Source: Loxodes magnus
Lineage: Eukaryota; Ciliophora; Karyorelictea; Loxodida; Loxodidae
Length of the DNA: 64,000 nucleotides
Direction: 5' to 3'
NCBI GenBank assembly: GCA_946699065.1
Contig: CAMPDV010000118.1
Location: forward strand, 310,001-374,000
A program made the position numbers and the translations under genes. The notes under the pieces were generated by a model, which saw only the letters and a list, made by a program, of their open reading frames with translations, did not search any database and was not told where the DNA came from. Shown piece by piece: positions 48,142-58,700 of this stretch. Within the stretch, counting starts at the first letter, position 1. Every line of letters starts with the position of its first letter.

Positions 48142-48912
48142 ATGGTTGAGATATGTGCTATTAACTCTAAGAGCTCAAACGACTAGGAATGCTTGGAAAT
48201 CCTACTATTAGAGGAGCAGTGTTTCGCTTAAGTTGTAATAGGATCTTTCACTGTATCTGCAATGAGGAATTGTAATGGTTCTTTGTATCTACGTCATTGC
48301 ATTGATTAGCTGAAATAAGTCTTAAAGAAATCTTATGGATATCTCTATAAAGTAGAGACTGATGTCTTTACATGGATTGGAATCGATCCTATACCTACAA
48401 ACTACACAGTTCCCTTAGAAGCCAGCTACCCTACCTTAGTCTTAAAGCTCAGACCTTAAAGTGAGCATTAGCAAAGAGTAGTAAAACCAAAACCATTGAA
48501 TGAAATGCTCGTGAGTGAAGTTATGCAATTGATTAAGGAATAAACAAGACTTGCATAAGCTTCTTCAGCATAAAATTATACCTAGTAACCTAAAGTTGAT
48601 TAAAAGTTTTTAGATGAAGCAAAAGTATAAGTTTCAAAAGCCAAAAAGTATGGATTTAACTTCTCTGCACACGCTAAGGATAACATGGGATTACTTAAAA
48701 AATATGTTACCTTATGCTAAAAAGTTGAAGTTCTTAATTACCAAAACATTGACGTTATAACCAAAATGGCCAAACTTTTCGGTCTAATTGAAAAGGCCAA
48801 CAAGATATGCAAGCAGGAGAACTGCTGTGAGAAGATTGAAACTTGGTACAGTAACTATCCCTTAGCAGAAGTAACTGCGGGATTAAATGGGATGCGTATT
48901 GAATAGAGGTGA
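48142..48912 (+). CDS. uncharacterised protein, second of a tandem paralogue pair
   Basis: A 256-residue protein paralogous to the upstream gene. SLYLRHCIDQLKQVLKKSYG matches its SLNQIIDMLKSYSF segment, YLYKVETDVFTWIGIDPIPT matches IFVMQNGEFQFQGVDPL, and KYGFNFSAHAKDNMGLLKKY matches YNFNFETHQNEKMSTLRNF. Late paired cysteines (ICKQENCCEK) also correspond. An N-terminal extension (MVEICAINSKSSNDQECLEI) lacks a counterpart. I take the UGA at 48910-48912 as the stop because alignment ends there; the frame stays open to about 49130 if it were Trp. The ATG at 48142 lies in a different frame from the upstream gene, so these are two genes and not one repeat protein. Function unknown. Confidence 0.72.
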
Positions 48913-50552
48913 TTTACTCAAGAAGTATTTAGAAAACTCGTAGTATCATCTTAAGTAATTATTCATCGAGCATTATTGCAAGTTCAATCACTTGCTTAAT
49001 TATTCTTATACAATCCTATCTAAAATGGTTATTCCATACTAAATTACAACTCATATAGTACACTATATCTATATTAAAAGTTTAACAAAGTTAAATAGTG
49101 CTTCCTTTAGATTTATTCACTTCTTAAAATATGAAATTAGTCATATCATTGTCTTGCTTTATTTCGCACTTAAAATATCTCATTCTTAATTAAGGTACTC
49201 TTTACTCTTCTTGTCTTAAAAATGAAGTTAAATCAGAGCTTTTTAAAGATACAAAAAGTTTAATTTATTTATTATATCTACGCCTAAAGAATCTAAGGCT
49301 AAGAACTTTGGAATTATCTTCCTTTATTTTTAAACCTTTACTTCATCTTACCAAAAGATTGACCAATTACCTATTTTCTTTCTTTCAACTAATCCAAAAT
49401 AAATTTCTTTAGATCATAATAAAAAGGTACAATTAACTACTCCTTGCTTAAGATTTTACTCAATAATTTCTAAGTATTTATTAAGATTTGACGTAGCTAG
49501 ATTAACTCTCGCATGTTATAATAGAAGTGCTAAATTTCAAATAAGTCTTTATTCAAAAAAATATGTAAATTAGTTCAAAAAAGTAGGTATTATGGATATA
49601 AAGTATTTAGTAGGAAGAGATGAAAAGATAATATTTTCATTTTTGCTGGAAAATTAGGGTGGAAAAAATAAGCATATGATAGAGCTTATAACTATCTCAA
49701 ATATTACCTATTTATATCAAAATGTAACTTCGTTTTCATCTCTTAATATTCTATACCAAACTCACACTTTTATGTATTTTGTGTTCTACTAAACTGAAGT
49801 TAAGTAGATATAATAAAAGGTATCTTGGTATATTGAAGGATTTCAGCTATAAATGAAAAATTATCTTTATCAATCTAAAGCCTTTTCTCTGAGTTAATTA
49901 GACTAACTAGAAGTTAATTGATGACTGTATTTCATTAAGCATAATCCTCTAGTTTAACAAGGCTAATTTATAAGTCTTCAAAGTTGATTTTGCTATAGCT
50001 AGTATAAAATAATAGTTGCTTATTATTATGAAAATAGACTAATAATTAAATAATACAAGTATTACTAGTTAAGGGAGGGATTATATCAGATGTATATCCC
50101 ACCTACTTCATACTAATTTTTAGTACTTTAAGTCATCTTTGAATGCTATTATTTACATTTCTTTTACATCTTCTTATTTCTATTAATAGATAAGAAAGGT
50201 ATTATTCTAGAAGGAATGCTAGAACTGGATAAAAGATTTAAGTTTAAAGTGATAAAAAAGATAAGATAATATAATAAAAGACTCAAAGCGAAAATAATAT
50301 AGCCAGTTGTTTTATAACTCTAGCAAAGCTAAAGCGCAATAAATAAGCTATATATCAAATAGTTTTCTACCATCAGCCACTGAATTAAATTTGCAGCTAT
50401 GGTAGGAAAAAAGGTACCAATAGTATTCAAATTAAAGATTTCAATAAAAGGAAGAGGATTAATAGAGAGATATTGAGAGGGAAGATTTAAAAGTATTAAA
50501 TTCTAAGTTTAAGTTAAAGGAATTTTTTCAATTGCTAGTTTAATTAATAAAA
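48913..50552. other. 1.6-kb AT-rich spacer, no gene recognised
   Basis: No frame with protein-like composition beyond the possible read-through of the preceding gene. No RNA gene or repeat was seen. Confidence 0.45.
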
Positions 50553-53500
50553 ATGTCCATTCCTGATGGAAATCAACTTTATGAGAGGAAATTAAAAAGT
50601 TTCGTACTTAACACTATGAAGACTTGGTATGAAATTAAGGCTACACATAAACTCATGAAGACTTATTCCACTCAACATTATCTCACCAAACTCCAGGCTA
50701 AGTTCTTCACGTTTTGAAAGAATACTGTTAAAGATCAATCGTCAAATAGTGAGGGTCTCAAAACGCTTTCAATGTAGGATGCTGTTAATCAATGAAAAAA
50801 GCATAAAAGCTAGCAATAATTCAAGGATTTGTAAACTTCACTTGATTAGTAAATTGCATATAGATCTAATGAAATCGCTTAGAGAGTTGATAAACTGTAA
50901 GCTTTCTAATATTTAGAGTTACTGCTTTAGGTTCTAAACCCCTTTAGACTCCATTATCCACTTAAAACTCTCCTTAACGACCTCCTTTATCCTCACAAAA
51001 ATCCAAGAAAAGTGAATCTCCATTATATTCCTTTAGAGCTACATCCAACGCTCAGACTGAATAGACTCAAAGACTACAGTAAGAAATAGAAGATTTATCT
51101 AAAAAAGAGCAGCTACTTAAACTATGAAACGTTTGGAAAAATTATTTCCAAGCTAAAAAAGCGCGCACGCATCGCAATCAAATAGCTGAATAAATAAACC
51201 TAAAACGCACTTGGAGAAAGTGCATGGGAGCACTTCATAACAATGCTTGTAGATTGAAAAGGATAAAGCAGTACATACTAGTCAAAAATGTTCATCGTTA
51301 GCACCAACTATTATGCAATATAATCGATTAATGGAAAAAAGTGAGCGTTTCTTAGATAAAGAAGGATAAAGTTAACACGTTTCTCTATTATAAACTTCTT
51401 TCAAGCTGCTTCTAGAGATTTAAGCGCTTTGTAGTAGTCAGCAAATTCTAGAAAGAAAAGCAAGTAATGGCTAGCTTAAGGACCAACTAAAGGCTTTTAT
51501 TTAAGTATTGGGATTTGTTCAAGTTGGGAGTATAAGTTAGCTCTGAAAAGTCCTAAAAAGAAAAAAATGCGCTTTATTACTGGTACTCAAGGCTGGTGAA
51601 GAACGCCTTTTCCATTTGATCTTATTCTTCAGCAAATTAGAAGATATTGAAGAAAAAAAGTTAAATGGCAAGGTCTTTTTACGCAAATAAGATACTAAGT
51701 AAAATGGTACCATACTGGAGGTTTGTCGCTAAATCACTAAGTACAGATAAGAAACTGTAACTTAGAGCTATTAACTACCATTTCACTAAGAAGTGCAAAT
51801 CTACTCTAGTAAAGCTTCTTGAGCACTCACAAAAGAACAAAATATCTAAAATTTTGACTTAGCAATCAAAGCTTTTGTACCAATAATAGCTCATTTAGAA
51901 ATCTTTTTAAGGGTGGAAGCTAGTAAAGCTTCAGCTAAGTTTTTACAACTAGAAGTTAAACTACTATTTTAGGACCAAATATCACTAATTGCTAGTTAAT
52001 ATACTGCAGTAGTGAAAGGCAGTAGCTAAGAAGAATTTTAGATTTAAGCACTTAATGAATGAGATCATTAGAACTAAGAACTCTGAAAAACTTTCCTTAA
52101 TCTGGAACTCATGAAGACGAATTTTTATAAAGAAAACTGCAGGCTGGATGAGTATTTAAAGCAGGCAAAACTAAAGGTTATTAAGTGAGTGTATATAAAA
52201 CTGGAAAAATTACACTGAGTACTAGTTGAATAAAAATAGGCATGAAAAAATGCAAATTTAGATGATTAGAATGATATAGCAAAAAAAGCTAATCCAAGCA
52301 TGGAAATAAGTAATTCAACGGGAAAAAGTACTTTTCATGTCTGCTGAAAGTGTTATTATTCAAAGACTGAGCAGAAATTTCTCATATTGGTTCTATGCAA
52401 CGAAAATTAGTAGAGTCTTCAATCGCATCTTTCCTAAATTCCATTGCTATACAAGTTTTGAGGATTGAAAAGTGTTAGTTTCTCTATAAGCAATGAAAAT
52501 GGATAAGTTAAACTAGGCTTAACTTATAGGCAACTATATTCTAACCAATAAGTTTTTCAAGCTTTGGCTAGAATTCATATAAGCAAGAAGGAATAAAAGG
52601 CTGATTATTCAAAGTTCGCTGATAAAAAAGCAAATAATGCTAAAATATGAGATAATAAAGGCTTGAAAATATGTTATCTGAGATAAGAATAAGGGAGCTA
52701 TTTTGCTGGAAAAAGCTAAAGAATTCTACCAGTAAAAGGAGCAAAAGGAGGCTCTGCAAGTTCTCTAAAAGTTCACTAAGTTCTAAGCTTAAAAGTATGA
52801 CTAGAGGTGTAGAGAGTTCTACTTATGAAAGCTAAAGTAAAACCTATTTGGAGAAGAAAATTTGCACTTTCATAAATTTACAAAGAAGTAAACTAAAGTC
52901 TTAGAGTAAATGGTATTGAAGAAACAAGGACTTTCAAGATTAGTACAGAATTTTTAAAAGTTATAATAGAGGAAAAAGGAACCTCAAATCAAAAGCATTT
53001 CGGCAATCTAAGAAATAAAACAGTCAACAGCTGTGAATTCCAATGCTTTTGAAATCTACATGCAGAGATAGCATAACAAGATGAGAAAGATTCTTTCAGT
53101 TTGAAGAGATTACATTGATACGTCTAAGAACTTCATTAAGATAGCTGAAAAGAAATACCTCAAAAGGTTGATTTAGAAGCAAATTACGATATTTTAGGAG
53201 TGGAAGAATTTAGCAATTAAGAAGAAAACCAACATTATGAAGGAAGATCAAGCTTTATTTTACAGCTATCATATCATACTAAAAAAGTCCTTTCAAGCAT
53301 GGATTATTTGAATGGAACATAATAAAAGCAAAGTTCTTAGAAATATGGAATGCATGCTGAAATACCAATTATAAACATAGATGAATTGCCTAATGGCTTG
53401 AAATACATGGGTAAAGCTCAAAAAGTAACAAGATATAACCCTATTCCAGCATAATATCTAACGAATCAAAAGTATTTACTTCAATAAGTTTTCTCTTGCC

Positions 53501-54817
53501 TGCAAATTGCACAAATTTAAAAAAATAAACGAAAAAAAAATTTAAAATTTATCAAAAGGATTAAAGGTATGGAAGCAGTTTACTAAGAAGTCCATTTATA
53601 ATCGAAAACTTAATGGTATAAGGATGTAGAAAGCATTCTAGTTCTGCAATTAAAGATACGCTCGTTTGTTTTTTGTTCGAATATAAAAGTAGATGGACCT
53701 TAAATAGATATAAGCATTGGCAACGGAGAGATTGAATGCACATGGATTTAAAAGATCTTTGGTCAAATGACGTTCGTTTGTAGTCAAGCAAAAGAGTCAT
53801 CATAACAGAGATTAAATCGTTCTCAATACTCAAGATTTCCTGGCTAAAAAAAGTTTTTTCTCACGTATGAGATAAAGAAAGAAAATGAAACAATGGAAGT
53901 CACGTATGGAGCAAAGACTTTATTTTTACTGAGATAGAAAGTTCGTGAAAATTCTCAGAACTTGATTCGTAATCGCTCATAAAACTATGTTAATCAATCA
54001 GCTTTGCAAATCTATTTACATGAAAAGAATAATACCAAAAATCTTCCAGCATTGAAAGAAGCTAAAGAACTATGACCAGTATGAATAAAACATAAAAGAA
54101 AAGGCTTTAGTTTACTATAAGACTAAATAATGCTAGGAGGCGCTTTAATTTTGACGATATAGTGCATTAGCTCGAAAAGAGCACTCTGAGATAATAAACT
54201 ATAGTATGCATAAAAATTAAAGCAAAATAATAAGCCAAATTTTCTAAAGATGGAAGTAAATCACCACTAACTTTAAAAACAATCACTCATTAAGAGAGTA
54301 AAACCTGATCTAACATTTACTAACAAAAGAAATAAGGAACTTACTACCATACACTGAAAATAAGTATCAGTAGTAGATAAACAAGCACGATATTTAACTA
54401 TAAGAGTTTGCTCTGTTCTTTTAAGAAAAGGTCAAAAAGGATTTTTTCAGCCTGAATTTCCAAAATATGAATACATATCAAGCAATTGCTTATATAAGAT
54501 GGAAAACTTAAAACTTATGGTTTAAAGAATGACATGAAATGTTAGTTTAGTGCTGTTTGAAGAAAAGGTATAAAGTTGTTGTACTGAAGTCTATGCAAAT
54601 TTTTGCTAATTTGAATAAGATGAAAAGAAGGGCATATCGTATGGTTACAAGGTACAGAAGATTAAAGCTAAAATAGTTAGCTTTCAGTCGCTTAAAAGCT
54701 AATCTGATAGAAAGTGGAAGGTTAACATAAATGAAGCATCATGCACACAGCAAGTGTCATCCTCATGATACTTGGACAAATAGAAAGATTCCACGTTTAC
54801 CTATCACCAAGTATTGA
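50553..54817 (+). CDS. Sfi1-like centrin-binding repeat protein
   Basis: A 1414-residue, strongly helical and basic protein. After a 100-residue N-terminus and a Ser/Pro-rich linker it is built of repeats of about 23-35 residues with an aromatic-x3-Trp or Leu-x2-Trp core: LLKLWNVWKNYFQAKKA, LKRTWRKCMGALHNN, NIIDQWKKVSVSQ, LLFKYWDLFKLG, YYWYSRLVKNAFSIW. This is the Sfi1 pattern, where each repeat binds one centrin on a long helix. Sfi1-type filaments operate at centrosomes, basal bodies and contractile fibres of ciliates. Trp is the key repeat residue, and a large share of these Trps are UGA, so the gene depends heavily on UGA decoding. A 20-nt intron (50897-50916) is needed; the remaining frame is continuous for about 1300 codons. 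The family call rests on pattern only. Confidence 0.8.
50897..50916 (+). other. 20-nt intron in the Sfi1-like gene
   Basis: GTAAGCTTTCTAATATTTAG. Removal joins DKL to VTALGSKPLQTPLS and opens the repeat frame all the way to the stop; without it the repeats are out of frame with the start. Confidence 0.85.
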
Positions 54818-55059
54818 TTTACTAACCATTAAACAAATTTGAACTGATTTATTTATAATTCTTATAAAATACACTAGCATCCTTTCATTAGATCCAATAA
54901 TTATAATATACTATATTTAATTGTTTGAAATGATTAAGTTACAGAAAGCGCACTATAAATATTCTAATGGCGCAAAAAAGTATTAAAAGAGGAGCCTTTT
55001 ATCTTTATCTTATTTGTATAAATTATATAATAAAAAAGAATCAAAACACTTCTTCTACT

Positions 55060-55778
55060 TCACTTGACTAAGTGTATATAATCTTGCTCTGCAACTTTTC
55101 GCTGGACAAAAACAATCTTTCCTAACTAGAGTTCGTTCTAGATCTCACTTACTTGAACTTCTTAAGCTTGAAATAATTAAGTGGCTCACATTCCATTGTG
55201 TTCATGTTTTATAAAATTTAGTTAGCAGCTAGTTGTGTAGCCTTAGTGGTTTTAGGAGGTTTTAGTTTTTGAGTTACTGCCTGAGATGAAAAAGTTACCT
55301 ACTTGCTATAAATAGAATTATTTTGAGCCTCTAATACGTTTCCATATAAATTCCCTATTATACCATTGAAAGGCGTTGAGGGTTTACAAGTTTTTCCAAA
55401 TATCATGTCACTAGGAATGTTTGGCTTTGACTTATCTTTTCTATTTTCGATAGCCTTTTTTCTTATATTGGCATGGGTACTTTTAAAAGCAGTCAAATCT
55501 TTAGCAGATACCGATCCTGCTTTTATTCCTTCTTTATTAAGCTTCATAAAGTCAATTTACTACTTCCTAGTAGTCGAAGGAATATGAGTCTTCCAACTTC
55601 TAGTGATAACTCCCGCATTTTCAACATCGAAGTTGTATTTTTTGCCATACGTGAAAGTATCATCAGGCAAATGTCTAATCGAAGGTTTGCCCTTGCCGAT
55701 AACTTCCTTGACGAGACAAAAATTTTTAGTGTTTTAAATTTTTTAATTGAAAGCGTGTTCGAGGTCCCACAAATTCAT
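55060..55778 (-). CDS. CFAP77: cilia- and flagella-associated protein 77 homologue
   Basis: About 231 residues (225 if a second intron is real). The core matches CFAP77 (DUF4483), a microtubule inner protein of ciliary doublets: HLPDDTFTYGKKYNFDVENA, PSTTRKQQIDFMKLNKEGIK, AGSVSAKDLTAFKSTHANIR, IPSDMIFGKTCKPSTPFNG and IIGNLYGNVLEAQNN. The family shows the same order of LP..tF.YG, t.r.iDf..lNk.av..G..tA.e....r.THd.R and P.i.fG....PSTP. The C-terminus needs a 23-nt intron (55167-55189) to end as GKIVFVQRKVAEQDYIHLVK and UGA; if unspliced, a different tail would end at 55041. The start codon lies 3 bp from that of the divergent deubiquitinase gene. Assignment to CFAP77 is from remembered family features, moderately sure. 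Confidence 0.8.
55167..55189 (-). other. probable 23-nt intron in CFAP77
   Basis: Donor GTGAGCC, a TTAAT box and acceptor TTTCAAG. Splicing shifts the frame to a well-composed ending (QEVQVSEIQNELQLGKIVFV). The unspliced frame gives a weaker Ser/Arg-rich tail. Longer than the other introns here. Confidence 0.6.
55281..55298 (-). other. possible 18-nt in-phase intron in CFAP77
   Basis: GTAACTTTTTCATCTCAG has good splice ends, but it is a multiple of three and contains no stop, so both forms keep the frame. Confidence 0.45.
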
Positions 55779-55781
55779 AAT
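55779..55781. promoter_or_regulatory. 3-bp gap between divergent start codons
   Basis: Only three bases (AAT) separate the ATG of CFAP77 (minus) from the ATG of the deubiquitinase gene (plus). Any promoter must lie inside the coding part of the opposite gene, and 5' leaders must overlap antisense or be nearly absent. Confidence 0.6.
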
Positions 55782-58700
55782 ATGGAAGTAAGAGAATATT
55801 TCTCTTGTTAAGAAGTGTACAACAATCTTATAATTGGTAAGTCCTTACTTAGAATCCGAAGATCCTGAGCTTCATCTGGAAAAAGTGACTCAGTCTTTGA
55901 GCAACTTTGACTAATACTCTCTTCTTTACTAGGAAAATTTACTGAAGATGACTTTACCTAAAATAGTTAAAGTCATACTATCTAGAAAATACACTAAGTT
56001 CAACTATGCCCTACAAGCTTTCTATTTCCTTAAGAAACTTATTCCGTTCGTCGTCAAGCATCTAGGCCCTAAGAACGAAGCTCTACATTTGATAATCAAA
56101 AGGCTTTTCAATGAAAACAAGAATATTTACGACACTCACTATACTGGGTAGTAATGGGAAATAAATGAACTAGTTAGTAGGTCAAATAAGTATGACATTG
56201 ATAATAAAATTGGATTTGCTAGCAATAACTAGTAGCAGAGAATCGTCTTTGCAGAGTAAAACAACATGAGATATGCAAAAAGCCTCTTCCCGTATTTTCT
56301 CAATGTGTTTGGTAGACATGGAGGCTTCTAAAAATTGCTCTAAATGATAAACCCTAACTCTAGTCTTTCAAGCGTTTACTTTATCCTTAATAATATCTTT
56401 TAGATAAGAGGGTGACTTGAGAAAGAGTTCAGCAAGGAATATATTGAGTAAATAAAGGATAAAATATTCAATTTTATGCTTAGTCTCAATGATGAAGACA
56501 TAAAGAAACTCAAGAAGCAAGATTACTAGACTGCCATTAATTAGCTAGAAAACCTTCTTGATTACTAAACCCACTTTAATGATGGAAAGGTTAAAGAAAT
56601 AATAGATACCTTTGAGTTGGAATTTGGTATAAAGCTTTTAAAGTGCCCTTACTTAGAAAAGAGAATAGATGGCTTAAAGATTCTATTAGAAAAGCAATCT
56701 CAAGCGTAGAATAATGACCATTTTGAGCAAATAAGTACTGTAAATTAAGCGAACCAAATGAACAATTACTAAGCGATTAGGAATGTAAACCATTGACTTA
56801 ACACTAAAAAATTCATTTCGTGACTCTAAAACCATGACATTATTGGTTTGCTTTTTGGAAGAAGCGCACACGAAGAGTTAATAAAGCAAAGTTCAGATTT
56901 ACTTAGCTTTCTATATTCTCAAAAGCAACTTGATACTGATAGCATAAACTTTATATGGGACGCTGCTTAGAGGAAGCATGAAGCTTTTAAAATAGTTCTT
57001 CTAAAGGTTTTGACTGACTTAGTTTATAAATTCTCAAATGAACATGCAGCTCTTATATTCGAAAAACTGCAAAACCTACCAAGAGCTGAAATAGATTAAA
57101 ATGTAATTTAGTTTTACCTAAAACTTGCTAGAAATTTCAATGGCTACTAGCAAAGCTAAAGACATCCAGCTCGAAAGAAGTAAAACATGTCAAATTAAAA
57201 AATATCACCTGAAAAAAGAGCAGGCTAAATTAATAATACCATCTCTTAAATTGGTAACGAAAGCTAGTCAAGTAATATTAACCCTGAAGAAGAAGAAAGT
57301 AAAGAAGAACATAAAGAAGAGTATGTATAAGAAATGCAAGAGGAGAATTAGTTTGAAGGAAAGTAAGCTCTTGAAGTATTATGAAATTACTCCTAGGATA
57401 ATTCTTAGCTCCCTCTAGCAATAAGTGCAAGTGCTCTAGAAGCATTTTAAGAACTAATATGTACTTAGCATAGATAGCAAAGGTTATTCTATTTAAGCAA
57501 ATGTATTGAAAACATACGTAATAACATTACAGTATTCAACAGCATTTTGACTATTCAAAAGATTCTGGAGACCTTTTATTAAGGACAAGGTCCAGGCAAT
57601 TAATAGGAAATTATAAGCATTTTAGAAAAAAACTACAACCTTATAAATGAACTTTACTGCTCTCTTATTATACTCAATAAACAAGCAGCCTGGAAAGTTC
57701 TTGAGCTATAAGGAGATATTTTAAATACTACCACTAGTACGAGCAGTGGAGAAGAAAACGATTTCGTTGATGAAGGAAAATTAAAATAAATAGACTATAA
57801 AGAAATAGAATGCACAGCAGGAGTTCCTTTCTTTGAAGAGATTTCCAAGAGATTATCATTCCTCAAGTTTGTTTACTCATAAAGCAACGAAAAATTGCAG
57901 CCAAGACATATTTCTATACTATGAGAATGCTTAGTAGTAAATGCTTTGTCAGAGCAATAGAGAGACATTTTCTATAACTGAATCAAAGAAATTCTTTTCA
58001 AAGGCTAATAAATTATGTAAGAGCAAGCTATAAACATGATGTTTACTGATATTTTGCTTCGTCTTGATTTCGCTCAAATTTCAGAAGCTACATACTGCTG
58101 TTTGTAATCTTACTTTCTATACATAAACGATGAATATGGACTGATTAATAAATAAGGCGAAATGATTGAAATCCTTGATAATGATTTGTTAGGTCTTGAA
58201 GCGATTTGGGAAATAGTGCTGCAGTCTAAATAGAAGGAAGTAACTTCAAAATCTCAATAGTTTCTTTTAAATCTTTATAGTAACATTAAGATAGAATCTT
58301 AAGTGATTTATGAGGAGTTCATGAAAACTTGCTTATGCCAAATAGGTGACATTGTTAATAACAGGGATATAAACGAAGAAAACTTAACTAGATTACAAAG
58401 AGTTCTCAATCTACTTTTTACCGTCATCTGCAACCAAAAAAAGTAGAAGTCAGAGAATCTTGGAAGGCAAATCACTATAAAAATTAAAAATCAGAGTTGC
58501 TGAACCGTGCAGCCATCTAGTTTTGAACTTAACCTTACCACAAAAGTGACAATTCAATAGATTAAAAAGAAGATAGTTGAGACCATTAATTTCCAAAGAA
58601 AGCCTAGAGAACTCCAATTGATAACTTAAGGGAAAATGGTTTTAGATGATAGTAAAACTTTAGAGGATTTAGATTGCGTAGAGAAGTAAACGTTTTTTGT

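Noticed and set aside
48142-48912. Reading 47331-48912 as one gene with an internal repeat
   Set aside because: The two halves are in different frames with UGA between them, a good ATG starts the second, and no intron joins them.
55138-55152. 15-nt intron candidate GTAAGTGAGATCTAG near the CFAP77 end
   Set aside because: In the better-supported frame after the 23-nt intron these bases are coding (VSEIQ).
55366-55811. Plus-strand open frames opposite CFAP77
   Set aside because: They are shadows of the CFAP77 coding strand, which shows family motifs.
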